Of a stretch of 45,785 nucleotides of DNA, positions 36,645 to 44,203 are shown piece after piece (within the stretch, counting starts at the first letter, position 1; each line of letters starts with the position of its first letter). Source of the DNA: an uncultured Rhodoblastus sp. (GTDB taxonomy: Bacteria > Pseudomonadota > Alphaproteobacteria > Rhizobiales > Beijerinckiaceae); assembly GCF_903903185.1 (NCBI RefSeq), contig NZ_CAIUXT010000242.1, forward strand, positions 1 to 45,785, written 5' to 3'. Made by a program: the position numbers and the translations under genes. The notes beneath the pieces were generated by a model. It did no database searches, was not told the origin of the DNA, and saw only the letters and a list, made by a program, of their open reading frames with translations.

Positions 36645-37580
36645 TTGAATGAGAATCGTCGAAGCCTCGCGACTAAAAGTCTCCCCGCGCTGGCGGCTTT
36701 GGGCCTGTTCGCGGGCTTGTCTCAGGCCTTGGCGCAAGAAGGCGGGAGGGAGTCGGGCGGAGCGGAATCGGGCGACGCCTTCGAAACCAAGCATATTTTC
36801 GGCTTTACCGAAGGAACCGATGTCGGCTCGGCGGGCGGCCGCGAACTGGAGTTCACGACCACCGCCTATATCGGCAAGCGCGGCGGCGGCCGTTATCGGG
36901 CTCTGGAGCAGGAGGCGACCTATGAAGCCGCGCCGTCGAGCCGGTTCGGCTATGAGGCGACCCTGCATGGCGTGTCGCAGCAGATCGGCAATGTCCCGGG
37001 GCTGAACAACCTCAGTCAGACCACCTTTTCCGGGGCTTCGGTCACTCCGAAATGGATTTTGCTGGCGCGGGGCGTCGATGCGCCCATTGGCCTCGCGGTT
37101 TCGCTTCAGCCCGAATATGACCGCATCGATCCGGTCATCGGCGCCAATGCGAATAATTTGGTGTTGGCAAGCCGGGTCTATCTGGATGCGGAGCTGATCG
37201 AGAACAAGCTTTATGGCGCCGTCAACCTGATCTTTTCGCCCGAGGTCGAAAGTGTCGCCGGCGATGGCGTCAGCCAATACGCGCTGTTCGGCGCGACCGC
37301 CGCGCTGACGTATCGCGTCACGCCGGCTTTGGCTTTAGGCGGCGAAATCGAACTCTACGAGACCTTCGATTCCTTGGGATGGCGCCAATGGAGCGGCTCC
37401 GCGAGTTATCTCGGCCCGACCCTGCACTGGCAGGTCACGCCGAAAGCCTTTGTCGCCATCGCCTGGTCTGCGCAGATCGCCAACCGTCTGCCCGACAATA
37501 CCGCGACCGCGCTGGCGCTTGTTAATCAGTCCGATATTTCACGCCAGCGGGGCCGGCTGACGTTCTCGGTCGAATTCTGA
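36645..37580 (+). CDS. Probable outer-membrane beta-barrel protein
   Basis: The 311-residue product has a signal peptide (SLPALAALGLFAGLSQALA) and long amphipathic strands (ELEFTTTAYIG, YEATLHGVSQQIG, WILLARGVDAPIGLAVSLQPEY), ending in phenylalanine (RLTFSVEF) as outer-membrane barrels do. I cannot assign a transported substrate. The TTG start at 36645 was chosen for the signal peptide; it has a GAGGA site 12 bases before, and an in-frame GTG at 36594 is the alternative. It follows the flavoprotein gene by 110 bases. Confidence 0.72.
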   Translation: MNENRRSLATKSLPALAALGLFAGLSQALAQEGGRESGGAESGDAFETKHIFGFTEGTDVGSAGGRELEFTTTAYIGKRGGGRYRALEQEATYEAAPSSRFGYEATLHGVSQQIGNVPGLNNLSQTTFSGASVTPKWILLARGVDAPIGLAVSLQPEYDRIDPVIGANANNLVLASRVYLDAELIENKLYGAVNLIFSPEVESVAGDGVSQYALFGATAALTYRVTPALALGGEIELYETFDSLGWRQWSGSASYLGPTLHWQVTPKAFVAIAWSAQIANRLPDNTATALALVNQSDISRQRGRLTFSVEF

Positions 37581-37646
37581 AAGCTTTACGCCGGCCGCCA
37601 CAATCCACTGGCGCTTGGCCAAACAAGGAGTTGAGCAAACCTCGGG

Positions 37647-37880
37647 CTATTTCCACAACGCGAGCGGATGCGCCGAAAACCGCGCTGCACCGCGCCGCCG
37701 GCCGGTCTTGGCGGCGACATATTTGAGCGCGGCTTCGCGGCTGGCGAAAAAACCGCCTTCGCGGCCACGGGAATCCATCGCCACCCAATTTCCCCGCTCA
37801 TCCTGTCCGACGATGAAATGGGAGGAAGAAGTTTTGCCGAAGGTTTCGGGCGCTTGTACGGTACGAAAGGCGATATCCAT
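37647..37880 (-). CDS. Small conserved-looking protein (77 residues), DUF2188-like pattern
   Basis: The protein has the pattern GQDERGNWVAMDSRGREGGFF then SREAALKYVAAKTG, which recalls small rhizobial proteins where a strand pair (WVA-D--GREGG-F) precedes a helix. No function is known. The ATG at 37880 lacks a strong ribosome site. It lies between the barrel gene, convergent, and the hox cluster, divided from hoxW by about 160 bases. Confidence 0.6.
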   Translation of the reverse strand: MDIAFRTVQAPETFGKTSSSHFIVGQDERGNWVAMDSRGREGGFFASREAALKYVAAKTGRRRGAARFSAHPLALWK

Positions 37881-38038
37881 TGTAACACCAGATGCGAAGC
37901 GGCTTGTATAACTGACCGCAGCGGCGTTTTCGCGCGAACCGCATAAGGAGTCGATAGCGAATGGATGACAGGAATATTAAATTTTTGTATCCTTGGTCGG
38001 GCGGATTGCGGTGAATGCGTCAAAAGGACCATTGAGGG

Positions 38039-38512
38039 TCAGATTTCTTGGGCAAGGCCGCGCCAGCTTTCCGGCTTCGGCTCTTGCCGCAGGCGGTGCA
38101 GGAAATTCCACGCCAGTTCGAGCCGCGCCGCGCCCTCCGGGCTCAGACCCGCGCCAAGTTCGAAATTCTCGCCGCGCACGCCGAGCAGAAAGGCCGGCGG
38201 AGGGGCTTTGCCGGTGACCTGAACGAACACCGCCAGCACCGATTCCGGCGCCAGCGCATGGCTGGTGTGGGTCATGCCCTCACAGGCGAAAATCTCGCGG
38301 AACGTAAAGGGCGCCGGCGTGTCGGCCCCCGCGTCGATGAACAGGGCGAGGTCGGCGCCTTCGAGATCGAGCGCATGTTCGAGTTGCAACTGGTAGTCCT
38401 CGATCAGGACGGCGTCGTCCCAGCCGGCCTGTTCGATTCGCGCCAGCAACAGCGGCCCGACGCCATCGTCGCCGCGCGAAATATTGCCCCAGCCGAAGAC
38501 GACGAGTTTCAT
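38039..38512 (-). CDS. hoxW: Hydrogenase maturation protease HoxW
   Basis: The 157-residue endopeptidase removes the C-terminal extension of the hydrogenase large subunit after nickel is inserted. The family opening is FGWGNISRGDDGVGP, and the nickel-contacting residues correspond to the Asp of GDD, the Asp of LFIDAGAD and the His of THTSHALAPE. It is the last gene of the hox unit; a paired-hairpin repeat separates it from hoxH, whose cleavable tail is its likely substrate. Confidence 0.9.
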   Translation of the reverse strand: MKLVVFGWGNISRGDDGVGPLLLARIEQAGWDDAVLIEDYQLQLEHALDLEGADLALFIDAGADTPAPFTFREIFACEGMTHTSHALAPESVLAVFVQVTGKAPPPAFLLGVRGENFELGAGLSPEGAARLELAWNFLHRLRQEPKPESWRGLAQEI

Positions 38513-38549
38513 GGCGAAAATATTCCATCCGGGCTGAACAAGCCTTGTC

Positions 38550-38691
38550 CCTTCTCCCCTTGCGGGAGAAGGTGGCCCGAAGGGCCGGATGAGGGGTTGG
38601 CCGCAGGGCGATTACTATGGTGTGAGGCTGCTGAGCCCCCTCATCCGTCTCGGCCTTCGGCCGAGCCACCTTCTCCCGCAAGGGGAGAAGG
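38550..38691. repeat. REP-like inverted pair between hoxH and hoxW
   Basis: The unit at 38550-38596 (CCTTCTCCCC/GGGAGAAGG hairpin, a second GGCCC/GGGCC hairpin and GGATGAGGGG end) recurs inverted at 38637-38691, with a longer second hairpin there. About 40 bases lie between. The pattern is widespread in alphaproteobacteria. It sits in the 186 bases between hoxH and hoxW. Confidence 0.85.
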
Positions 38692-38698
38692 CAAGCCA

Positions 38699-40165
38699 TC
38701 AAAACCCCTTGCGCCCCCGGCTCACCAGCGCGCCGCCGGCGTCGATCAACTCCACTTGCAGCGGCATCTGGCCGATGGCGTGGGTGGCGCAGGACAGGCA
38801 GGGATCATAGGCGCGGATGGCGACCTCGATATGGTTCAAAAGTCCCTCGGTGATTTCATGGCCGGTCAAAAATTGCGTCGCCACCTTGCGGATCGACTCG
38901 TTCATCGCCTGGTTGTTGTTGGTGGTCGAGACGATCAAATTGCAATAGCTGACGAGATCGTCGGCGCCGACGCGGTAATGATGGAACAGAGTGCCGCGCG
39001 GCGCCTCGATCACGCCGACCGCCTCTTCACGGCGCGGACCCTTGTCCGCCATCAGGTCCGTCCCGAGAATGTCGGGATCTTCGAGCAGTGCCCGCGCGAG
39101 TTCGGCGGCATGCAGCATTTCGATCATCCGCGCCCAGTGAAAAAGCAGGGCGCCATGCGCTGGCGCGCCGCCATTGAAGGCGATGAATTTTTGCCGCTCC
39201 GCTTCCGCGAGCGGCGTCGTCAGCCGGTCGCAGATCTGGATGCGCGCCAGCGGACCGACGCGATACCAGCCAAGCTCGGCGCCGAGCGTCCTGATGTGCG
39301 GGAATTTCATATAGCTCCAGGGCTTGATGTCTTCCTGCAGCAGCGAACCATAGGCGGCATAGTCGGCGTGGTCGAAAATCCCGGCGCCATCGGCGTCGCG
39401 CGCGCGCAAGCCGCCGTGATAAAAGTCGAGATCGCCATCCTCGTTGACGAGGCCCATCATATTGGCGCGCGACTCGCCGAAGCGGCCGTAGAACTCGGGC
39501 TCGGTCTCGTGCAATCGCCCGATCATGCCGACCGCCTCAAGGCTCCACTCGATCACCGCGTCGATGTCGCCGCGCAGCGCATCGCGTTCCCCCAAAACCA
39601 GCGCCTTGTTCATTCCTCCCGGAATCACGCCCGTGCCATGGATGCGCTTGCCCGATATATGGCGGATGATTTCCTGTCCGAATTTGCGGGTCAGAACGCC
39701 CTGCCTCGCAAGGTCGGGGAAGGCGCTGGCGATGCCGACAATATTGCGCTTGCCGGCCTCGCTGTCGAAGCCGAGCAGGAGATCGGGCGCGGAAAGGTAG
39801 AAGAAATGCAGCGCATGCGACTGCACGATCTGACCGTAATGCAACAGCCGCCGCAGTTTTTCCGCCGTCGGCGTCAGCGCGCCGTAACCGGCGATCAGGT
39901 CCATCGCCTTGGTGGCGGCGAGCAGGTGGCTCACCGGGCAGATGCCGCACAGGCGCTGCACCGTCACCGGCACTTCCCAATAGGGACGGCCTTCGATAAA
40001 GGCCTCGAAACCACGAAATTCCACAATATGCAGGCGGACCTGATGAATTTTATTGTCTTCATCGAGCAAGATCGTGACCTTGCCGTGGCCTTCGACGCGC
40101 GTCACCGGTTCAATCGCGATGCGGCGCAGTTTTTCCGGCGATTCGGCTTGTTCCAGTGCGAACAT
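38699..40165 (-). CDS. hoxH: NAD-reducing [NiFe] hydrogenase large subunit HoxH
   Basis: The 488-residue subunit holds the Ni-Fe active site. L1 is RVEGHGKV (23-30) and RLCGICPVSH with C73 and C76; L2 is DPCLSC with C456 and C459. After H462/A463 a 25-residue tail (IGQMPLQVELIDAGGALV...) remains, which HoxW should remove. Together with HoxY it oxidises H2 in the cytosol and passes electrons to HoxFU. The sequence fits group 3d (bidirectional or NAD-linked). ATG 40165 is eight bases from the hoxY stop with a GAGG site between. Confidence 0.96.
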   Translation of the reverse strand: MFALEQAESPEKLRRIAIEPVTRVEGHGKVTILLDEDNKIHQVRLHIVEFRGFEAFIEGRPYWEVPVTVQRLCGICPVSHLLAATKAMDLIAGYGALTPTAEKLRRLLHYGQIVQSHALHFFYLSAPDLLLGFDSEAGKRNIVGIASAFPDLARQGVLTRKFGQEIIRHISGKRIHGTGVIPGGMNKALVLGERDALRGDIDAVIEWSLEAVGMIGRLHETEPEFYGRFGESRANMMGLVNEDGDLDFYHGGLRARDADGAGIFDHADYAAYGSLLQEDIKPWSYMKFPHIRTLGAELGWYRVGPLARIQICDRLTTPLAEAERQKFIAFNGGAPAHGALLFHWARMIEMLHAAELARALLEDPDILGTDLMADKGPRREEAVGVIEAPRGTLFHHYRVGADDLVSYCNLIVSTTNNNQAMNESIRKVATQFLTGHEITEGLLNHIEVAIRAYDPCLSCATHAIGQMPLQVELIDAGGALVSRGRKGF

Positions 40166-40173
40166 GAAGGGCC

Positions 40174-40731
40174 TCAGTCGTAATGCAGGAGCTGATGATC
40201 GAGGCGCGGCACGCGCCCCAGAATCAGGTCGGTCAGATATTTCCAGATCGCGTCGCCCGACGGCGGGCAGCCGGGAAGGAAATAGTCGATGCGCACGATC
40301 TCGTTGATCGGATAGATCTTGTCGAGGCTGGCCGGCAATTCGGGATCGTCGGGAATATGAACTTCGCCGGAATCGTCGCGATAGACCTTGTCGAGAATGT
40401 CGCCGATCTTGAGCCGGTTGCGCAGGGCCGGCACGCCGCCGTTGATCGCGCAGGCGCCGACGGCGACCAGAATTTTGGCGTTGGCGCGAAGTTCCCGCAG
40501 CACGTGGACATTTTCCGAATTGCAGACGCCGCCCTCAATCAGGGCGATGTCGCACGGCCCGCATTGCTTGATGTCGGTGAAGGGCGAACGGTCGAATTCC
40601 GCCAGCCCCGCGAGTTCGAACAGCCGTTCGTCGATGTCGAGCAAGGACATATGGCATCCGAAACAGCCGGCGAGCGAAGTGGTGGCGAGCCGGACCTTGA
40701 GCGGCGGCTTGCCGTTGGGGTTTGCGTTCAC
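40174..40731 (-). CDS. hoxY: NAD-reducing [NiFe] hydrogenase small subunit HoxY
   Basis: The 185-residue subunit carries one proximal [4Fe-4S] cluster: C23 and C26 in LAGCFGCHMSLLDID, and cysteines in GVCNSEN, GACAINGG and PGCPPSGD. It lacks the Tat signal and extra clusters of membrane-bound enzymes, agreeing with a cytosolic group 3d hydrogenase. The GTG at 40731 overlaps the hoxU stop (GTGA), so translation is coupled. The frame is open further upstream but that part is antisense-like shadow of hoxU. Confidence 0.95.
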   Translation of the reverse strand: MNANPNGKPPLKVRLATTSLAGCFGCHMSLLDIDERLFELAGLAEFDRSPFTDIKQCGPCDIALIEGGVCNSENVHVLRELRANAKILVAVGACAINGGVPALRNRLKIGDILDKVYRDDSGEVHIPDDPELPASLDKIYPINEIVRIDYFLPGCPPSGDAIWKYLTDLILGRVPRLDHQLLHYD

Positions 40732-41453
40732 TTCGCCTCCTCCGCGATCTCGCAGACATTGACCGAGTCGCTGATCGGGTGGGCGTCGTAGGCGCGCTCG
40801 CCGATCGGCGTGGCGAAGCCGTTCCGTTTGACGAGGATCGCGCCGACGGGGCAGATATGGGCCGCGCTGTCGGTCACGGCGAAATCGCTGTCGGCGAGTT
40901 TGCCGGTCGGCGAATTGATCGCCAGCGTCGCCTTGCCACCGCGCCCGGCGATGCCGAACACGTTCTTGCCGTCGATGTCCCGGCTCGCGCGGACGCAGCG
41001 TTCGCACATGATGCAGCGATTGCGATCGATCAGGACGTCGGGATGGGAGGCGTCGACCTCGCGGTCGGCGGGATAGAATTCCGCGAAATGCGGACTCAGC
41101 ATCTCGTATTCGTAGCCCAGCGCCTGCAATTCGCACGCGCCCGTCTTCTCGCAGGTCGGACAGAAGTGGTTGCCCTCGATGAACAAGAGCTGCACCAGCG
41201 AGCGCCGCATGGCGTTGAGTTCGGGCGTGTCGATGTCGACTTCCTGGCCAGCGGCGACCTTGTAGGTGCAGGCGCTCTGGGTGCGGCCGTTGACGACGAC
41301 CGTGCATAATTTGCAGCCGCCATGCGGCTTGAGCCTTGGATGGTGGCACAGGTGCGGCACGAAAACGCCGGCCGCTTTCGCCGCTTCGAGGATGGTCTGG
41401 CCGGGCTTGAACGGCACGGGCAAGTCGTCGATGTTGAAAAGCAACTCGGTCAC
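40728..41453 (-). CDS. hoxU: Hydrogenase diaphorase subunit HoxU
   Basis: The 241-residue protein matches the N-terminal part of NuoG: a [2Fe-2S] site with cysteines in PHLCHHP, GGCKLC and SACTYK, a His-Cys cluster (HFCPTCEKTGAC), and a [4Fe-4S] set in NRCIMCERCVRA with a later CPVGAI. It relays electrons between HoxY and HoxF. The start is GTG at 41453, one base after the hoxF stop, and the stop overlaps hoxY. Confidence 0.95.
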   Translation of the reverse strand: MTELLFNIDDLPVPFKPGQTILEAAKAAGVFVPHLCHHPRLKPHGGCKLCTVVVNGRTQSACTYKVAAGQEVDIDTPELNAMRRSLVQLLFIEGNHFCPTCEKTGACELQALGYEYEMLSPHFAEFYPADREVDASHPDVLIDRNRCIMCERCVRASRDIDGKNVFGIAGRGGKATLAINSPTGKLADSDFAVTDSAAHICPVGAILVKRNGFATPIGERAYDAHPISDSVNVCEIAEEAK

Positions 41454-41454
41454 G

Positions 41455-43254
41455 TCAGCCCTCCGCGGGGATGTGAGCGGCGGCGTCGTCGCGATGGGTC
41501 GCGAGGCGGGTGGGTTCGAGCGCCGCGTCGAGGTCCACTTGCGGGGCGAAGTCGTGAGGCACGAGGCGCCGCTCGAACGCCGGACGGAACTTCAGCCATG
41601 TGTCGCGCACCGCATTGCCGGCCGATTCGCCCAGGCCGCAATGGGACGTGCGGCGCATGAAATCCGTGAGCCGCATCAGATCGTTGACTTCATAACGCGA
41701 GCCTCGGCCCTCGGCGATCTTGTCCATCAAATTCTTCTGCACCGTAGTTCCGACCCGGCAGGGCGTGCAGAAGCCGCAACTCTCATGGGCGAAGAAATGG
41801 GCGAAGTTGCGCGCCACTTCGAAAATGTCGCGATCCGGGCCGAAAATCATGAAGGCGCCGGCGGTAGAAACGTCCTCGAAGGCGATCTTGCGGCTGAATT
41901 CGTCGGGCGTGATCAGGACGCCGGACGCGCCGCCCACCTGCACGGCGATTGGCGCGACCGCGCCGCAATCATGGAGCACACGCCCTATCGTCACGCCGAA
42001 TTCGTATTCGTAAACGCCGGGGCGCTCGCAATCGCCCGACACAGAAAGCAATTTGGTGCCCGTCGACGCTCGCGTGCCGCGCCGCGCAAAACTCGCGCCG
42101 CCTTCGAGCGCGATCTCGGTCAGGTGCGCGAGCGTTTCGACATTGTCGACGATGGTCGGCATGCCCTTGTAGCCTCTGATGACCATGGATGGCGGCTTCA
42201 CCCGGGGGCGGCCGGGCTTGCCCTCCAGCGATTCGATCTGCGCCGTGCCTTCGCCGCAGATATAGGCGCCGGCGCCCATATGGATTTCGACGTCGAAATC
42301 GAAGCCCGGCGCGCCGCGAATCGACACGCCCAGACGGCCGCTCGCGCGCATTTCCTCGATTTCGCGCTGCAGCTTCGCCCGCAAATATTGATATTCGCTG
42401 CGCAGATAGATGAATCCTTTCGCCGCGCCCGCGGCATAGGCGGCGATCGCCATGCCCTCGAGGACGCGCGTCGAAAAACTGGTCAGCAGCACGCGATCCT
42501 TGAAAGTCCCCGGTTCGCCCTCGTCGGCGTTGCAGACGATATATTTCTGGACGCCCGGCGCGTTGCGCGCGCCCTCGATCTTGGTCGCCGTGGGAAAGCC
42601 CGCGCCGCCGCGCCCGCGCAGCGCCGCGCGCTTGATCTCGTCGAACATCCCGGCGCGTCCAAGCCGGATCGCCGCGTCGAGCCCGCTGCCCGGAACATAG
42701 GGAATGCCAGTCAGCGTCACCTCGCGGTGGATGTTGTCGTCGATGGCGAATAGTTCCGCCGGCCATTTGGCGAGCGGTTTGCGCGCCTTGACGAGCGCCG
42801 CGATCTCGTCGATCCGCTCGGCGTCCAGCCGCCCGATGGCGATGGAATTGACAAGCATGGCCGCGCCGTGGTCGCAAAGGCCCGTGCACGGCGTGAGGTC
42901 AATGCTCACCAGGCCGTCCGCGGAGGTTTGGCCCGGCTCAACGCCGAAATGGGCCTGCATCCGCTCGAACAGGGCGACGCTCCCGGCCATGCGGTCGGTG
43001 ATATTGTCGGAAAACAGAATACGGTATTTGCCGCGGTTATGGTCGTAGAGATGGGCGTAGAACTGGGTCACGCTCTTGACCTGCGTCAATGGGATTTGCA
43101 GCGCCGAGGCTACGAGAATTTCTGTCTCTGGCGAAATCCAGTCGAGCGCCTCCTGGGCTTCGCGCAAAATCTGCAACAGCGCGGTCGGATCGCCGCGATA
43201 TTTCGCCAGGATGGGAATGAGAGCCGATTCGAGTGACGCCATTTGCGGACTCAT
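41455..43254 (-). CDS. hoxF: Hydrogenase diaphorase subunit HoxF (NAD- and FMN-binding)
   Basis: The 599-residue subunit is a fusion of a NuoE-like N-terminal domain and a NuoF-like domain. The N-terminal domain keeps only a CTGLC pair, as in other HoxF, so its cluster may be absent. The NuoF part has GRGGAGFPTATK (NAD/FMN), a GEGTAQIESLEGKPG flavin loop and the [4Fe-4S] cysteines ESCGFCTPCRVG with a later SHCGLGE. It reduces NAD+ with electrons from H2. ATG 43254 (MSPQM) gives a length like the Ralstonia protein; ATG 43242 and an upstream in-frame start at 43350 are alternatives. It is the first gene of the hox unit. Confidence 0.95.
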   Translation of the reverse strand: MSPQMASLESALIPILAKYRGDPTALLQILREAQEALDWISPETEILVASALQIPLTQVKSVTQFYAHLYDHNRGKYRILFSDNITDRMAGSVALFERMQAHFGVEPGQTSADGLVSIDLTPCTGLCDHGAAMLVNSIAIGRLDAERIDEIAALVKARKPLAKWPAELFAIDDNIHREVTLTGIPYVPGSGLDAAIRLGRAGMFDEIKRAALRGRGGAGFPTATKIEGARNAPGVQKYIVCNADEGEPGTFKDRVLLTSFSTRVLEGMAIAAYAAGAAKGFIYLRSEYQYLRAKLQREIEEMRASGRLGVSIRGAPGFDFDVEIHMGAGAYICGEGTAQIESLEGKPGRPRVKPPSMVIRGYKGMPTIVDNVETLAHLTEIALEGGASFARRGTRASTGTKLLSVSGDCERPGVYEYEFGVTIGRVLHDCGAVAPIAVQVGGASGVLITPDEFSRKIAFEDVSTAGAFMIFGPDRDIFEVARNFAHFFAHESCGFCTPCRVGTTVQKNLMDKIAEGRGSRYEVNDLMRLTDFMRRTSHCGLGESAGNAVRDTWLKFRPAFERRLVPHDFAPQVDLDAALEPTRLATHRDDAAAHIPAEG

Positions 43255-43390
43255 CTGTTGCCGTGCCGGATTTGCTTTCGAATAGAGCCTCAGGATCGTT
43301 CCCGCCACGATCCAGGTCAAGCCGCGTTCCAATGATGCTGGACGCCGCAAGGGATTGGCAAGCTGGACAATCGATAAAACGTCGTGCGCC

Positions 43391-43494
43391 AGAGCGTTTT
43401 GCAGCGAAGCGAATACCAGTTCGCGTGAAGAAAACGCTTAAAAACAGCAAACTAGATCTCCGATCCGATGCTGTCGGATCGGAAAAGGCTCTGC
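43391..43494. mobile_element. MITE-like palindromic element, copy 2, between kdpE and hoxF
   Basis: The element has 10-bp terminal inverted repeats (AGAGCGTTTT and AAAAGGCTCT, one mismatch) and shares about 20 identical bases (AGCCTTTTCCGATCCGACAG, minus strand) and a CACGCGAAC region with the copy at 25871-25992. Its inner palindrome (43459-43483) is a perfect 10-bp stem. It lies 14 bases after the kdpE stop and about 140 before hoxF, so it may affect termination or transcription of either. Confidence 0.75.
43459..43483 (-). terminator. Hairpin downstream of kdpE, possible terminator or operator
   Basis: TCCGATCCGA (43459-43468) and TCGGATCGGA (43474-43483) form a perfect 10-bp stem with a 5-base loop, starting 25 bases past the kdpE stop. 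A TTTTT run follows only some 13 bases later on the minus strand, so it is not a textbook terminator. Confidence 0.4.
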
Positions 43495-43507
43495 TTGCCC
43501 ATCCTGC

Positions 43508-44203
43508 TCAAACCCCGTCATCTGGCGTCCACAGACGATAGCCTATGCCGGGTTCGGTCACAATCAGGCGCGGCGTCTCAGGATTGGCTTCGATCTTTCC
43601 GCGCAGTTGCCCGACAAAAACGCGCAAATATTGGGTGTCGTCGGCATGGGCCGGGCCCCAGACGGCGGCGAGGATCTGGCGATGGGTGACGACCCGTCCG
43701 GCATGGCGCACGAGCACCGTCAGAAGATCGAATTCCTTCGGCGTCAGTTTGAGCGTCTGGCCGTCCTTGACGACGCGCCGGCGCTCCAGATCGACCAGCA
43801 ACCCTTCGGCCTCGTAGCGCGGCGCGGCGGCGCGGTCCGGCGCGGCATGGCGCAGGGCGGTGCGCAGCCGGGCGAGAAATTCGCCGATGGCGAAGGGCTT
43901 TTCGACATAATCGTCGGCGCCGAGGTCGAGCGCGGCGATCTTTTCCGCCTCGCGGTCGCGCGCCGACAGCACGATCACCGGGCTGGCGCAGAATTTTCGC
44001 GCCTCGCGCAGCACGTCCTTGCCGTCCATGTCCGGCAGGCCGAGGTCGAGCACGATGACGTCGGGCGCGGCGGTGGCGATCAGACGCAGGGCCTCGGCCC
44101 CCGTCTCGGCGCTGAGCACGTCATAGCCCGAGGCCAGCAGCGCGGGCCGCAGAAAGCGCTGGATCGGCGCCTCGTCATCGACGACCAGCACGCGGGTCTT
44201 CAC
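43508..44203 (-). CDS. kdpE: Response regulator KdpE
   Basis: The 231-residue OmpR-type regulator has an N-terminal receiver (acidic pair D9/D10, phospho-acceptor D53, K102 in EKPF) and a C-terminal winged helix (LTPKEFDLLTVLVRHAG, ending GIGYRLWTPD). With KdpD it activates the kdpFABC potassium pump genes under potassium limitation; those are not in the window. The GTG at 44203 overlaps the kdpD stop (GTGA). The reading frame is open upstream, but the receiver begins at this GTG. Confidence 0.94.
   Translation of the reverse strand: MKTRVLVVDDEAPIQRFLRPALLASGYDVLSAETGAEALRLIATAAPDVIVLDLGLPDMDGKDVLREARKFCASPVIVLSARDREAEKIAALDLGADDYVEKPFAIGEFLARLRTALRHAAPDRAAAPRYEAEGLLVDLERRRVVKDGQTLKLTPKEFDLLTVLVRHAGRVVTHRQILAAVWGPAHADDTQYLRVFVGQLRGKIEANPETPRLIVTEPGIGYRLWTPDDGV

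Noticed and set aside
43255-43390. Sigma-54 promoter for the hox operon
   Set aside because: A TGGCGCA...TTTTA-like match upstream of hoxF lacks the essential GC of the -12 element, so it was not called.
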